Source of the DNA: Oceanobacillus iheyensis HTE831
Lineage (GTDB): Bacteria; Bacillota; Bacilli; Bacillales; Amphibacillaceae
Length of the DNA: 64,000 bases
Direction of reading: 5' to 3'
Assembly (NCBI RefSeq): GCF_000011245.1
Contig: NC_004193.1
Location: 1 to 64,000, forward strand
Below are positions 1-11,898 of the stretch, piece after piece. The notes below the pieces were generated by a model. It saw nothing but the letters and a program-made list of their open reading frames with translations, was not told the DNA's origin and did no database searches. Numbering within the stretch: the stretch's first letter is position 1; each line of letters starts with the position of its first letter. The translations under genes were made by a program, and so were the position numbers.

Positions 1-188
1 ACTTTCAAAAAAATCAGCGTAAAAAACATACTAATTTGGGCAAATTCCCACCTGTTTTTAGGGACATTTTTCTTTGAATTAGAGCCTCAGCAGCTCGTCA
101 TTGCTGAATTTTCTTGAAGTTGCCTCGTTTCTAGGCGCTTACGCTGGTCGTAGCCGGTTTCTGACTACGAATGATTTAAAAATTTAGT
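1..188. other. Non-coding region at left edge
   Basis: No open reading frame or RNA gene is recognisable, and I see no match to the DnaA box TTATNCACA. In B. subtilis rpmH lies upstream of dnaA on the opposite strand; its start is not visible here, so it would lie beyond the edge. Confidence 0.5.
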
Positions 189-217
189 TTGTCATCTATG
201 CTTCGTACATAGATAAA
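189..217 (+). promoter_or_regulatory. Candidate SigA promoter of dnaA
   Basis: TTGTCA (189-194), 17 bases, then GATAAA (212-217). The spacer is almost filled by an inverted repeat, ATCTATG (194-200) and CATAGAT (208-214), which could be an operator. Transcription would start near 224. The -10 is imperfect, so this is a candidate only. Confidence 0.5.
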
Positions 218-226
218 GATAATAAT

Positions 227-262
227 GCCTTTCCATCTATTTTAGATTGAGAGAGGCTTTTT
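227..262 (+). terminator. Terminator-like hairpin in the dnaA leader
   Basis: GCCTTTC (227-233) pairs with GAGAGGC (251-257), with one G-U pair. ATCTA and TAGAT pair inside it, and a T-run follows to 262. It has the form of an intrinsic terminator but lies between the only promoter candidate I see and the dnaA ribosome-binding site, so it may be an attenuator or a 5' stabilising hairpin. Confidence 0.6.
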
Positions 263-299
263 CTGTCATGATTAAATTAGGAAAGGAGTGAGCACTACT

Positions 300-1643
300 T
301 TGGAAAATATTGAAGAATTATGGAGCGCTACATTAAAAAAAATTGAAGAAAAATTGAGTAAACCTAGCTTTGATACGTGGCTTAAAAATACAAAAGCAGA
401 AGCATTAGAAAAAGATACACTAATTATTTCTGCTCCAAATGAATTCGCAAGAGATTGGTTAGAAAATCAATACACGAACTTAATTTCTCAGATGCTACTT
501 GAAGTTACAGGATCTGAATTAAATACAAAATTTATCATTCCTGATTCATTAGAAGAAATAGAAGAGCAAAAGCCTATGCCAAAACCAAAGCAGTCTACAG
601 ATACAGGTGACTCACCAAAATCGATGCTTAACTCAAAATATACTTTTGATACATTTGTCATTGGAGCTGGTAATCGTTTCGCTCATGCTGCTTCATTAGC
701 GGTAGCTGAAGCACCTGCAAAAGCATATAATCCTCTATTTATTTATGGGGGAGTTGGATTAGGTAAAACACATTTAATGCACGCTATTGGTCATTATGTA
801 CGAGACCATAATCCGAATGCTAAAGTCGTTTATTTAACATCCGAAAAATTTACAAATGAATTTATTAACGCAATCATGGATAATAAATCCAATCATTTTC
901 GTAATAAATACCGAAACATTGATGTTTTATTAATTGATGATATTCAATTTATTGCTGGAAAAGAATCGACGCAAGAAGAGTTTTTCCATACATTTAACGC
1001 ATTGCACGGTGAAAGTAAACAAATTATTATCTCAAGTGATCGACCACCAAAAGAAATTCCAACATTAGAAGACCGATTACGTTCTCGTTTTGAATGGGGA
1101 TTAATTACTGATATTACTCCTCCAGACTTAGAGACACGAATTGCGATTCTTAATAAGAAAGCAAAAGCAGAAGGACTCGATATACCAAATGAAGTCATGC
1201 TCTATATTGCAAATCAAATTAATACAAATATCCGTGAACTAGAAGGTGCATTAATTAGAGTGGTAGCTTATTCATCATTAGTTAATCAAGATATCGATGC
1301 TTCATTAGCAGCGGATGCGTTAAAGGATATTATTCCTAGTAGTAAACCAAAAGAAATTACCATACCAGCTATTCAAGAAATTGTTGCAGAACGCTACCAC
1401 ATTCGTTTAGAAGATTTTGCTGCAAAAAAGCGGACAAAATCTATTGCATTTCCTAGACAAATAGCGATGTATTTATCGAGAGAATTAACCGATGCATCTT
1501 TACCAAAGATCGGAGAAGAGTTTGGCGGTCGAGATCATACAACTGTCATTCATGCTCATGAAAAAATATCAAAAATGCTAGAACAAGATACGGAATTAGA
1601 TAGAGATATCGAAGAACTAAAAGAAAAGCTTAAGTCGATATAA
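300..1643 (+). CDS. dnaA: Chromosomal replication initiator DnaA
   Basis: This is the initiator ATPase that binds DnaA boxes, opens oriC and loads helicase; it is 447 residues, normal for the family. An N-terminal domain I (about 1-80) and a variable linker (80-110) precede the AAA+ core, with Walker A GGVGLGKT near 150-157 and Walker B LLIDDIQF near 210-217. The C-terminal box-binding signature [15 protein letters not shown] lies near 412-426. I prefer TTG at 300 because AAGGAG at 282-287 is well spaced from it and the product then begins ENIEELW like B. subtilis DnaA. GTG at 288 overlaps that ribosome-binding site. The following intergenic region holds the origin. Confidence 0.98.
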   Translation: MENIEELWSATLKKIEEKLSKPSFDTWLKNTKAEALEKDTLIISAPNEFARDWLENQYTNLISQMLLEVTGSELNTKFIIPDSLEEIEEQKPMPKPKQSTDTGDSPKSMLNSKYTFDTFVIGAGNRFAHAASLAVAEAPAKAYNPLFIYGGVGLGKTHLMHAIGHYVRDHNPNAKVVYLTSEKFTNEFINAIMDNKSNHFRNKYRNIDVLLIDDIQFIAGKESTQEEFFHTFNALHGESKQIIISSDRPPKEIPTLEDRLRSRFEWGLITDITPPDLETRIAILNKKAKAEGLDIPNEVMLYIANQINTNIRELEGALIRVVAYSSLVNQDIDASLAADALKDIIPSSKPKEITIPAIQEIVAERYHIRLEDFAAKKRTKSIAFPRQIAMYLSRELTDASLPKIGEEFGGRDHTTVIHAHEKISKMLEQDTELDRDIEELKEKLKSI

Positions 1644-1829
1644 AGATATCCCCATGTGTATACTGTGTAAAACGTGTCTCACTCATGCACAGTTTATCCA
1701 CATGTGGAAAACCTTTAGTAAAGTGTAATAATGATAGTTATCCACATAATCACAGGCCCTATTATTATTATTACTGTATTTTATAAATAAAAATAATAAA
1801 TATAACTTCCAAATTAGGAGGGAACTAAA
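1644..1829 (+). other. oriC: Replication origin: DnaA boxes, trios and unwinding region
   Basis: Perfect DnaA boxes TTATCCACA lie at 1694-1702 and 1738-1746. An inverted near-match, TGTGGAAAA (1703-1711), abuts the first. After the second box come a GC-rich GGCCC (1755-1759), DnaA-trio-like CTA-TTA-TTA-TTA-TTA-CTG (1759-1776) and an AT-only stretch to about 1806. This order of box, GC cluster, trios and AT-rich tract is the basal unwinding system known in B. subtilis. Confidence 0.9.
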
Positions 1830-2966
1830 ATGAGATTTACAATCCAACGAGATAAGTTAATTAATGGTGTATCAAATGTAATGAAGGCCATTTCTGCAAG
1901 AACGGTAATTCCAATTTTGACAGGCATGAAAATAGAAGTGAAAAATCATGGAGTTACTTTAACAGGAAGTGATTCGGATATTTCAATTGAGTATTATATT
2001 CCAATTGAAGAAGACGGTATTGTTCATGTGGAAAATATTGAAGAAGGTACAATTATACTTCAAGCAAAATATTTTCCGGATATAGTTAGGAAATTACCAG
2101 AAAGTACGGTTGATATTGTAGTAGATGATCAATTGAACGTAAGAATTACTTCTGGAAAAGCAGAATTTAATTTAAATGGACAAAGTGCTGAAGAATATCC
2201 ACAGCTACCAAAAGTTCAAACAGAAAATAGTTTTGAATTACCGATTGATCTATTAAAAAGTATGATTAAGCAAACTGTATTTGCAGTATCCACAATGGAA
2301 ACTCGACCGATTTTAACCGGTGTAAACTTGAAACTTGTGGATAACTCACTTTCATTTACTGCAACGGATAGTCATCGTTTAGCAAGAAGAGAAATTCCGG
2401 TTTCTAATGCACCAATCGAAATATCACAAATTGTTGTACCTGGAAAAAGTCTCAATGAATTAAACAAAATTCTTGGGGATTCTGAAGAAACGGTAGAAAT
2501 TAGTGTGACTAATAATCAAATTTTATTCCGTACGAAGCACTTAAACTTCCTTTCAAGACTGCTTGATGGAAATTATCCGGAAACTTCTAGATTAATCCCT
2601 GAGCAAAGTAAGACAAAAATTCAATTAAAAACGAAAGAATTATTAGGGACAATTGATCGTGCTTCCTTATTGGCGAAAGAAGAAAGAAATAATGTCGTAA
2701 AGTTTAATGCACCTGGTAATTCAATGATTGAAATCTCCAGTAATTCGCCAGAAGTAGGAAACGTTGTTGAGGAAATTACAGCTGACCAAATGGAAGGTGA
2801 AGATGTGAAGATCTCATTTAGTTCTAAATATATGATTGATGCACTAAAAGCAATCGAATATGATGAAGTACAAATTGAGTTTACTGGCGCAATGAGACCA
2901 TTTATTATCCGACCAGTTGGGGATGATTCTATTCTACAACTTATCTTACCTGTTAGAACCTATTAA
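1830..2966 (+). CDS. dnaN: DNA polymerase III beta subunit (sliding clamp)
   Basis: This ring-shaped dimer encircles DNA and tethers replicative polymerase and other enzymes to it. The 378-residue product has the three-fold clamp architecture and ends in the conserved LILPVRTY. AGGAGGG at 1816-1822 fits the ATG. It sits 186 bases after dnaA with the origin between, the usual Bacillus arrangement, and a hairpin terminator follows. Confidence 0.98.
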   Translation: MRFTIQRDKLINGVSNVMKAISARTVIPILTGMKIEVKNHGVTLTGSDSDISIEYYIPIEEDGIVHVENIEEGTIILQAKYFPDIVRKLPESTVDIVVDDQLNVRITSGKAEFNLNGQSAEEYPQLPKVQTENSFELPIDLLKSMIKQTVFAVSTMETRPILTGVNLKLVDNSLSFTATDSHRLARREIPVSNAPIEISQIVVPGKSLNELNKILGDSEETVEISVTNNQILFRTKHLNFLSRLLDGNYPETSRLIPEQSKTKIQLKTKELLGTIDRASLLAKEERNNVVKFNAPGNSMIEISSNSPEVGNVVEEITADQMEGEDVKISFSSKYMIDALKAIEYDEVQIEFTGAMRPFIIRPVGDDSILQLILPVRTY

Positions 2967-2989
2967 TTAATCTAAATAATATGGGAAGA

Positions 2990-3016
2990 AGCTCTTTCAA
3001 CGAAAGGGCTTTTTTT
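2990..3016 (+). terminator. Terminator after dnaN
   Basis: AGCTCTTTC (2990-2998) pairs with GAAAGGGCT (3002-3010), followed by a T-run to 3016. Confidence 0.8.
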
Positions 3017-3218
3017 CATTTAGTGTAAAGGTGAGAATAAAATTGCATCCTAAATTTGGAGGGAGATAAATTTAAAATGCAAAATTAAGGGTTTTTAAGA
3101 CGTTTTTGTATATTTTGAGAGGTAAACTTCCTTTTCGAGCAAATCTTTAGTAGAATAGATATATAAGACTTTTAAAGTGTATCCGGTTTTAAAATATAAA
3201 AAGAATTTGGTGATAAAC

Positions 3219-3440
3219 ATGCACGAACAAATACAAATCGACACGGAGTATATTACTTTAGGGCAATTGATTAAGCTATTAAATTTCTTGGAATCTGGAG
3301 GAATGGTAAAGACTTTTCTTCAAGAAGAAGGTGCCTTAGTAAATGGTCATCTCGAGCAAAGACGTGGAAGAAAGTTATATCCAAAGGATGTCGTTGAAAT
3401 CCAAGGCATTGGTTCATATATCGTGATTAAAGAGGACTAA
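3219..3440 (+). CDS. yaaA: S4-domain RNA-binding protein YaaA
   Basis: This 73-residue protein is essentially one S4 RNA-binding domain. [17 protein letters not shown] and [14 protein letters not shown] give the fold's helices and turn. Homologues lie between dnaN and recF throughout Bacillaceae and are linked to ribosome assembly. I chose ATG at 3219 because the product then aligns with B. subtilis YaaA; an upstream in-frame GTG at 3177 has no ribosome-binding site. The stop lies two bases before the recF ATG, so the two are probably co-translated. Confidence 0.9.
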   Translation: MHEQIQIDTEYITLGQLIKLLNFLESGGMVKTFLQEEGALVNGHLEQRRGRKLYPKDVVEIQGIGSYIVIKED

Positions 3441-3442
3441 AC

Positions 3443-4552
3443 ATGCATATTGAAAAATTAGAACTAACGAATTATCGAAATTATGACCAATTGGAGATAG
3501 CATTTGATGATCAAATTAATGTGATTATCGGAGAAAATGCTCAAGGTAAAACAAATCTAATGGAAGCTATCTACGTTCTATCATTTGCTCGGAGTCACCG
3601 AACTCCTAGAGAAAAAGAATTAATTCAATGGGACAAAGATTATGCTAAAATAGAAGGTAGAATTACAAAAAGAAATCAGTCTATTCCCTTGCAAATCTCC
3701 ATAACTTCCAAAGGAAAAAAAGCAAAGGTCAATCACCTTGAGCAACATCGTTTAAGCGACTATATTGGGTCGGTGAATGTCGTGATGTTTGCTCCAGAAG
3801 ATCTGACAATTGTCAAAGGTGCTCCCCAAATTCGACGACGATTTATGGACATGGAACTTGGTCAAATACAACCAACCTATATTTATCATTTAGCGCAGTA
3901 TCAAAAAGTATTAAAGCAACGCAACCATTTATTAAAACAATTACAACGAAAACCTAATTCCGATACGACCATGTTAGAAGTATTAACCGATCAATTGATT
4001 GAGCATGCTTCTATTTTATTGGAACGACGTTTTATTTACTTAGAATTGTTAAGAAAATGGGCTCAACCGATTCATAGAGGAATAAGTCGAGAATTAGAGC
4101 AACTCGAAATTCAATATAGTCCGAGTATTGAAGTATCAGAAGACGCAAATAAGGAAAAAATAGGTAATATATATCAAATGAAGTTCGCAGAGGTAAAGCA
4201 AAAGGAGATTGAGCGTGGAACGACTTTAGCTGGCCCGCATCGAGATGATTTAATTTTCTTTGTAAATGGAAAAGATGTGCAAACATATGGTTCACAAGGT
4301 CAGCAGCGCACAACTGCTTTATCGATTAAACTAGCGGAAATTGAGCTGATTTATCAAGAGGTTGGAGAATATCCTATCCTCCTGCTAGATGATGTATTAA
4401 GTGAATTAGATGATTATCGTCAATCTCATTTACTTAATACTATTCAAGGTAAGGTACAAACATTTGTATCAACGACAAGTGTTGAAGGTATTCATCATGA
4501 AACATTACAACAAGCTGAGTTATTTAGAGTTACCGATGGTGTAGTGAATTAA
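3443..4552 (+). CDS. recF: DNA replication and repair protein RecF
   Basis: This SMC-like ATPase helps load RecA at single-strand gaps with RecO and RecR. It is 369 residues, with Walker [10 protein letters not shown] near residues 30-38, a coiled middle region, and a C-terminal signature and Walker B ([16 protein letters not shown], then [11 protein letters not shown]). The gene starts two bases after yaaA and keeps the canonical neighbours remB and gyrB. Confidence 0.97.
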   Translation: MHIEKLELTNYRNYDQLEIAFDDQINVIIGENAQGKTNLMEAIYVLSFARSHRTPREKELIQWDKDYAKIEGRITKRNQSIPLQISITSKGKKAKVNHLEQHRLSDYIGSVNVVMFAPEDLTIVKGAPQIRRRFMDMELGQIQPTYIYHLAQYQKVLKQRNHLLKQLQRKPNSDTTMLEVLTDQLIEHASILLERRFIYLELLRKWAQPIHRGISRELEQLEIQYSPSIEVSEDANKEKIGNIYQMKFAEVKQKEIERGTTLAGPHRDDLIFFVNGKDVQTYGSQGQQRTTALSIKLAEIELIYQEVGEYPILLLDDVLSELDDYRQSHLLNTIQGKVQTFVSTTSVEGIHHETLQQAELFRVTDGVVN

Positions 4553-4587
4553 TTAGCAGAAAATAATTTAAAAGGAAGTGACGATTT

Positions 4588-4869
4588 ATGTTTATCCATA
4601 TTGGAAACGGAAATGTCATTCGAACAAAGGAGATCGTTGCCATTATTGATTGCAATCTACTTTCGTCATCTTCCATTGTTGATGAAATGATGGAGGCTTG
4701 GAAAAAAAATAAAAAAGTCTCTGGCCCAAGGAAACATGCTAAATCAATTATGCTAACGGAAGATCATGTGTATTTTAGCTCATTGTCCGTTGCAACGTTA
4801 AAAAAACGTTCAAGTATGATGTCCACGATTAATAAATTGGATGATTATTCAGATGAACTATCCATTTAA
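4588..4869 (+). CDS. remB: Extracellular matrix regulator RemB (YaaB)
   Basis: This 93-residue member of the RemA/RemB family begins MFIHIGNG. In B. subtilis RemA is a DNA-binding activator of biofilm-matrix genes, and RemB acts with it in matrix-gene expression. AAGGAAGTGACG precedes the ATG. The position between recF and gyrB matches B. subtilis yaaB. A hairpin repeat lies just downstream. Confidence 0.9.
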   Translation: MFIHIGNGNVIRTKEIVAIIDCNLLSSSSIVDEMMEAWKKNKKVSGPRKHAKSIMLTEDHVYFSSLSVATLKKRSSMMSTINKLDDYSDELSI

Positions 4870-4891
4870 TCGTTAAATATAGATAGAAAAA

Positions 4892-4989
4892 TGAAATTCT
4901 CCGACCCTGGATTGCGTTAGCAACCGGAGGCTTATCTGCCGCCGTTGGATAAGCGGGATATATTTCTAGAGCGGAGTTTCAAATTCCCG
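4892..4989 (+). repeat. Dispersed hairpin-forming repeat, copy A
   Basis: An outer stem joins TGAAA/CTCCG (4892-4903, TT bulge) to CGGAGTTTCA (4972-4981). It encloses CTGG-A-TTGC-GTTA-GCAA-CCGG (4907-4927) and CTTATC/GATAAG (4931-4953). The same sequence recurs inverted at 18699-18785, sharing CCGGAGGCT, GCCGCC, GGATAAGCG, TATATTTCT and GCGG in order. It lies between remB and gyrB and could also act in the gyrB leader. Confidence 0.75.
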
Positions 4990-5078
4990 AAGATTGAGGA
5001 ATCTACAAGCTAAATCAAGTTATTTATTGCAAAAGCTTCCGAATAGAAGGACATCGATAAAATCGGTCTCCTATTTAA

Positions 5079-7034
<1,956 letters not shown>

Positions 7035-7122
7035 CCATGTCCAAATATGAATGATTAGATAGAAGATCGATTGAAGGAAATCACTAAGTTAGTGTGCTTA
7101 GTGATTGGGAGGTAATGAAAGA

Positions 7123-9636
7123 ATGGCAGATATAAATCGTCCGAGAGTATCGGAAATTAATATTAGTAATGAGATGCGTACGTCATTCCTCGATTATGCG
7201 ATGAGTGTAATTGTAGCTCGTGCATTACCAGATGTGCGTGACGGAATGAAACCAGTTCATCGTCGTATTCTATATGCGATGAACGACTTAGGTATGCATT
7301 CAGATAAAGCATATAAGAAGTCAGCTCGTATTGTTGGTGAAGTTATTGGTAAATATCACCCACATGGTGATTCCGCAGTATACGAAACGATGGTACGTAT
7401 GGCGCAAACTTTTAGCTATCGATATATGTTAGTCGATGGACACGGAAACTTCGGATCCGTAGATGGTGACTCAGCAGCAGCTATGCGTTATACAGAAGCT
7501 AGAATGTCCAAAATTTCCATGGAATTACTCCGTGATATTAATAAAGACACGATCGATTATCAAGATAACTATGACGGTACAGAAAGAGAGCCTGTTGTAT
7601 TTCCAGCACGTTTTCCAAATTTACTTGTAAATGGTACATCTGGGATTGCAGTTGGTATGGCGACGAATATCCCCCCTCATCATTTAGGGGAGACGATTGA
7701 TGCTGTACTGGCTATTAGTCAAAATCCTGACATTACGATAGACGAAATAATGGAAAATCATCTTCCAGGTCCTGATTTTCCAACTGCTGGTCAAATATTA
7801 GGCCGGAGCGGTATTCGAAAAGCATATGAGACTGGTAAAGGATCTATTACCATTCGTGCGAAGTTAAATATCGAACAAGGTAAAAATGATAAAGAAACAA
7901 TTATTGTCACAGAATTACCTTATCAAGTTAACAAAGCAAAACTGATTGAAAAAATTGCAGAATTAGTTCGTGATAAGAAAGTAGAAGGTATCACTGATCT
8001 TCGCGATGAATCTGACCGTAATGGAATGCGAATTGTAATTGAATTACGACGTGATGCAAATGCGAATGTTGTACTTAATAATTTATATAAGCATACGTCC
8101 CTACAAACTACATTTGGCATCAATATGCTGGCACTTGTAGATGGGCAACCAAGAGTACTTAATATAAAGCAATGTCTTAGCTACTACTTAGAGCATCAAA
8201 AAGTCATCATAAAACGTCGTACGCAATTTGAATTAAATAAGGCAGAGGCACGTGCACATATTTTAGAGGGTCTACGTATAGCACTGGATCACTTGGATGA
8301 GGTAATTGAGTTAATCCGTAGTTCTAAAACAGCTGATATTGCTCGCGAAGGTTTAATGGAACGATTTAAATTAAGTGAGAAACAAGCACAAGCTATCTTG
8401 GATATGCGTCTTCAACGTTTAACGGGATTAGAGCGAGAGAAAATTGAAGATGAATATAAAGAGCTGCAGGCTTTGATTGAAGAATTAAAAGCAATTTTAG
8501 CGGATGAAGAAAAAGTATTAGAGATTATCCGTGAAGAATTAACGGAGATTAAAGAAAAGTATAAAGAAGATCGAAGAACAGAAATCGTAGCAGGTGGCGC
8601 AGGATTCTTTGAAGATGAAGATCTTATCCCAGAAGAAAATATCGTCATAACGTTAACTCATCAAGGTTATATCAAACGATTACCTGCATCTACGTACCGC
8701 ACACAAAAACGTGGGGGACGTGGAATACAAGGTATGGGTACTAACGAGGATGATTTTGTAGAACATTTAGTATCTACATCTACACATGATACGATCCTCT
8801 TCTTTACCAACAAAGGGAAGGTTTATAAGGCGAAAGGGTATGAAATTCCGGAGTTCAGCCGAACTGCGAAAGGCATACCAATTATTAATCTTCTTCAAGT
8901 GGAAAAAGGGGAATGGGTGAATGCTGTTATATCCGTTAATCAATTTGATGAAGAAGCGTACCTATTCTTTACGACCAAACACGGAATTGCAAAACGTACA
9001 TCTCTTGAGAAATTCCGTAATATCCGTAAAGGTGGATTAATTGCAGTCGGCCTTCGAGAAGAAGATGAATTAATATCCGTTCGTCTGACAGATGGACAAA
9101 AAGAAATGATGATAGCAACGAAGAACGGTTATCTCATTCGTTTTGAAGAAACACAGATTCGTTCGATGGGACGAACGGCTGCAGGTGTTAAAGGGATTTC
9201 TTTACGAGGCGATGATGTCGTCGTTTCCATGGAAATTATTGAACCAGGATCTAAAATTCTTCACGTTACCAACAAAGGATTCGGTAAACAAACCGATGAA
9301 TCAGAATACCGTCGTATTAATCGTGGTGGTAAAGGGGTATTTACTTGTAAACTCGATGAAAAGACGGGAAATGTTGTTGCAGTTAAGGCAGTAAATGGTG
9401 ACGAAGACTTAATGTTAATTACCATTGCCGGTGTATTAATCCGAATACAAGTGCAGGACATATCACAAACAGGTAGAAATACAAAAGGGGTTCACTTAAT
9501 TCGATTGCAGGATGGTGAAGAAGTAGCTACAGTTACTCGTATCGAAAAAGATGATGAAGAAGATGTCGAGGATATTGAAGTAGTAGAAGGAGAAACAACG
9601 GATCCATCAACAGAGACAAACGAAGATAAGGAATAA
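7123..9636 (+). CDS. gyrA: DNA gyrase subunit A
   Basis: This is the DNA breakage-reunion subunit, 837 residues. The catalytic tyrosine lies in [12 protein letters not shown] near residue 120. The quinolone-resistance region reads [10 protein letters not shown] with the wild-type Ser and Glu, so no target-site resistance is suggested. Repeated beta-pinwheel blades and the GyrA-box QKRGGRG occupy the C-terminal third, and the tail is acidic. GGGAGGT at 7107-7113 supports ATG at 7123. In B. subtilis an rRNA operon follows gyrA; none is present here. Confidence 0.98.
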   Translation: MADINRPRVSEINISNEMRTSFLDYAMSVIVARALPDVRDGMKPVHRRILYAMNDLGMHSDKAYKKSARIVGEVIGKYHPHGDSAVYETMVRMAQTFSYRYMLVDGHGNFGSVDGDSAAAMRYTEARMSKISMELLRDINKDTIDYQDNYDGTEREPVVFPARFPNLLVNGTSGIAVGMATNIPPHHLGETIDAVLAISQNPDITIDEIMENHLPGPDFPTAGQILGRSGIRKAYETGKGSITIRAKLNIEQGKNDKETIIVTELPYQVNKAKLIEKIAELVRDKKVEGITDLRDESDRNGMRIVIELRRDANANVVLNNLYKHTSLQTTFGINMLALVDGQPRVLNIKQCLSYYLEHQKVIIKRRTQFELNKAEARAHILEGLRIALDHLDEVIELIRSSKTADIAREGLMERFKLSEKQAQAILDMRLQRLTGLEREKIEDEYKELQALIEELKAILADEEKVLEIIREELTEIKEKYKEDRRTEIVAGGAGFFEDEDLIPEENIVITLTHQGYIKRLPASTYRTQKRGGRGIQGMGTNEDDFVEHLVSTSTHDTILFFTNKGKVYKAKGYEIPEFSRTAKGIPIINLLQVEKGEWVNAVISVNQFDEEAYLFFTTKHGIAKRTSLEKFRNIRKGGLIAVGLREEDELISVRLTDGQKEMMIATKNGYLIRFEETQIRSMGRTAAGVKGISLRGDDVVVSMEIIEPGSKILHVTNKGFGKQTDESEYRRINRGGKGVFTCKLDEKTGNVVAVKAVNGDEDLMLITIAGVLIRIQVQDISQTGRNTKGVHLIRLQDGEEVATVTRIEKDDEEDVEDIEVVEGETTDPSTETNEDKE

Positions 9637-9642
9637 TTAATG

Positions 9643-9673
9643 GTGCTGTCTCTTATTTTGATAGAGGCAGCAC
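9643..9673 (+). terminator. Hairpin after gyrA
   Basis: GTGCTGTCTC (9643-9652) pairs with GAGGCAGCAC (9664-9673), with one G-U pair. The T-run is poor, so termination is likely but not certain. Confidence 0.55.
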
Positions 9674-9706
9674 TTCCATATTGTCTATCTTAGGGGGAAA
9701 TGTTAT

Positions 9707-10813
9707 ATGAAAATGAAGACTTCACATCTCATGCCTGGCTATGTGTTACAAAAAGATATTATCGGAAAATCTAACCGGCCAATTGCGTTAAAAGGGACAG
9801 AACTCACGGAAAATGACATTCAAATAATTCAAAAATTCCTTATTGATACTGTCGATATAGATACATTAGTAACTGACAATAAACCAAGTAATAAAGTAAA
9901 CGAACATTCAAAAGAAGAAGCAGAAGATAATATTCGTTCTCATTCAGTACAAGAGAAGAGAAACGGATTTTTCTTGAAAGAGTATAGGAAAGCGGTAAGT
10001 GCCTATAAAGATCAATTCTTAAAATGGCAACAATCCATGCCTGTTTCTATCCCAGATTTACGAAATGCTATTATTCCCTTGCTAGAACAATTAGAGCAAT
10101 TAGATGCCAACGTGATTTTTTCCCTGCATCAATTTGCGCGAACTGAAGAATACATTTTTCATCATAGTGTAGCAACTTCATTGATATCCGCATTCATCGC
10201 GAAAGAAATGGGGTATCGACGAGGTGAATGGATCCAAGTTGGATTAGCTGGTGTCCTTTGTGATTGTGGGATGGCAAAGTTGGATATAGATGTAATTCAA
10301 AAACAAGGTCCTTTGACGTCAAAAGAATTCAAAAATATCAAAAAACATCCGCAAACAAGTTATGTCATGATTAAAGATCTTCCTTCTTTAACAAGCGGTG
10401 TTCAGCTAGCTGTCCTGCAGCATCATGAACGAGGAAACGGAGAAGGATATCCATTAGGCATGACTCTGAATAAAGTACATCCTTACGCTCGAATTATAGC
10501 AGTTGCGGATTCCTATCATGCTATGGCGACAACAACCTGTTATCGGAAGGCAAGGAATATCGTGAATGTAATAGAAGAATTACATGTAAGCACGATTCGC
10601 TTATATGATCCAGATGTAGTGAATACATTTATGAATATCTTCTCCAACTGGCTAGAAAATTCCAAGGTGGTATTAAATAATGGCGTTGCTGGTGAGGTAG
10701 TATTTGTCAATAAACATGAGCCAACACGCCCAATCGTAAAAAGTAATGACAGTGATGATATATTCTCATTAGAACAGCTTCCTGAACTATATATTGATAA
10801 GATACTTGGTTAA
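9707..10813 (+). CDS. HD-GYP-type protein with altered metal site
   Basis: The family hydrolyses cyclic di-nucleotides such as c-di-GMP. The C-terminal HD-GYP domain keeps HHSVATS (152-158), HP (214-215), HHERGNGEGYP (239-249) and ADSYHAM (267-273). The central HD metal motif, normally HDIGK, reads CDCGM (185-189), so the first metal-binding His is replaced by Cys. Catalysis may be lost or altered. The N-terminal 100 residues resemble the region preceding HD-GYP in other Bacillus proteins. A good GGGGGAA site precedes the ATG. It stands alone between gyrA and yaaC. Confidence 0.75.
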   Translation: MKMKTSHLMPGYVLQKDIIGKSNRPIALKGTELTENDIQIIQKFLIDTVDIDTLVTDNKPSNKVNEHSKEEAEDNIRSHSVQEKRNGFFLKEYRKAVSAYKDQFLKWQQSMPVSIPDLRNAIIPLLEQLEQLDANVIFSLHQFARTEEYIFHHSVATSLISAFIAKEMGYRRGEWIQVGLAGVLCDCGMAKLDIDVIQKQGPLTSKEFKNIKKHPQTSYVMIKDLPSLTSGVQLAVLQHHERGNGEGYPLGMTLNKVHPYARIIAVADSYHAMATTTCYRKARNIVNVIEELHVSTIRLYDPDVVNTFMNIFSNWLENSKVVLNNGVAGEVVFVNKHEPTRPIVKSNDSDDIFSLEQLPELYIDKILG

Positions 10814-10843
10814 AATGATGAGCCTATTCTATTTTGTTGTTTG

Positions 10844-10876
10844 TAGTCCCTCTATTGTATTCAAAAAGAGGGTACT
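10844..10876. terminator. Hairpin between convergent genes
   Basis: AGTCCCTCT (10844-10852) pairs with AGAGGGTACT (10867-10876), with one bulged base, just at the yaaC stop. It probably serves both converging transcripts. Confidence 0.5.
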
Positions 10877-11832
10877 TACTTGCCGTTACAATCGGAATAA
10901 ATAGAATGGAGCTCTTTTTCTATTAAATAAGGGATTTTCCTTCTGGTTACCTCTAAAAAATGTTCAATCATTGGATAAGCCCTATCCTCTTTTGATACCA
11001 TTAACTCTCCCCACCATTCTGTCTCATAACGACAAAGCATACTCAAATTATACAAAATTAAATAATGAGCGATTATTTCGGAGTATGGAAAGTAAATATC
11101 CCGAGATGTAGGAAAATACAATCGTTGATTATCCATATGGACAAAAAATGGACCATCGGCTTGCATTATTACGTTTTGTAAATCGATTCTAAACAAAGTC
11201 CTCTCTTCCTTAACCTCTTTGATCGGTGGGAGGAAAGGACGAATGCGATGTACAAATGCATTTCGAGTTAAATGGTAATGATCTAGTATCGACGTTGGAA
11301 ATACTAATTGCTTGTTATTAATTTCTCCTACATCAATTAATGTTTCTCGTTGTTGATAGTTCCATAACACCTGTAATTCAGGAATATTGGCTAATAATAA
11401 CCGCATGGAAGCCTTCTCCAAAGGAAAAGGATTGAATTGATATATATGTCTAACAAAATAAGGGAAGAGTCCTTGTTGTTGGATCTTTACTTCATCCTCA
11501 AAAAACTGATAATCCTTTCGCTTTCGCTTTCTTGACGTTACTCCATGGGCAAGTAATGCAGTACTTTCAGGGTAATCCGGACGCTTGGTAAGTAACCATC
11601 CTTTTAAGAGATGAACCATGCCATAAAAATAAAGAACGGGTCTTACTATGGGGCTGCTTTCTTCGCCATTCTTATAAAACTGTAACCCGTGTTGAAGATA
11701 GTGCATAAAAGTCGGGCCATTTTGATAGCTTTTTTTCGTTTGTTCATCGATATTTTGATAACATGTACGTAAAAATGACTGTGCATTTTCTTGCGCACTT
11801 AAATGTGTAAACAACTGATTTGTTTCCATCAT
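10876..11832 (-). CDS. yaaC: YaaC family protein
   Basis: This 318-residue protein of unknown function belongs to the YaaC family. It lies directly before guaB on the opposite strand, exactly as in B. subtilis. I see no signal peptide, membrane helix or known catalytic motif. The sequence is rich in Tyr, His and Arg (for example LPPIKEVKEE and FFVHMDNQRLYFP). It is convergent with the HD-GYP gene and divergent from guaB. Confidence 0.85.
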   Translation of the reverse strand: MMETNQLFTHLSAQENAQSFLRTCYQNIDEQTKKSYQNGPTFMHYLQHGLQFYKNGEESSPIVRPVLYFYGMVHLLKGWLLTKRPDYPESTALLAHGVTSRKRKRKDYQFFEDEVKIQQQGLFPYFVRHIYQFNPFPLEKASMRLLLANIPELQVLWNYQQRETLIDVGEINNKQLVFPTSILDHYHLTRNAFVHRIRPFLPPIKEVKEERTLFRIDLQNVIMQADGPFFVHMDNQRLYFPTSRDIYFPYSEIIAHYLILYNLSMLCRYETEWWGELMVSKEDRAYPMIEHFLEVTRRKIPYLIEKELHSIYSDCNGK

Positions 11833-11898
11833 TATCCAACCCCATAACTATCATAATATTTAGAATTACAGTTCTTCTTTTTTTACATATTTATCTTC

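Noticed and set aside
3042..3083. Stem-loop TTGCAT/ATGCAA with GGAGGG and a three-codon frame before yaaA
   Set aside because: The tiny frame is badly spaced from the site and most likely accidental; the stem has no further support.
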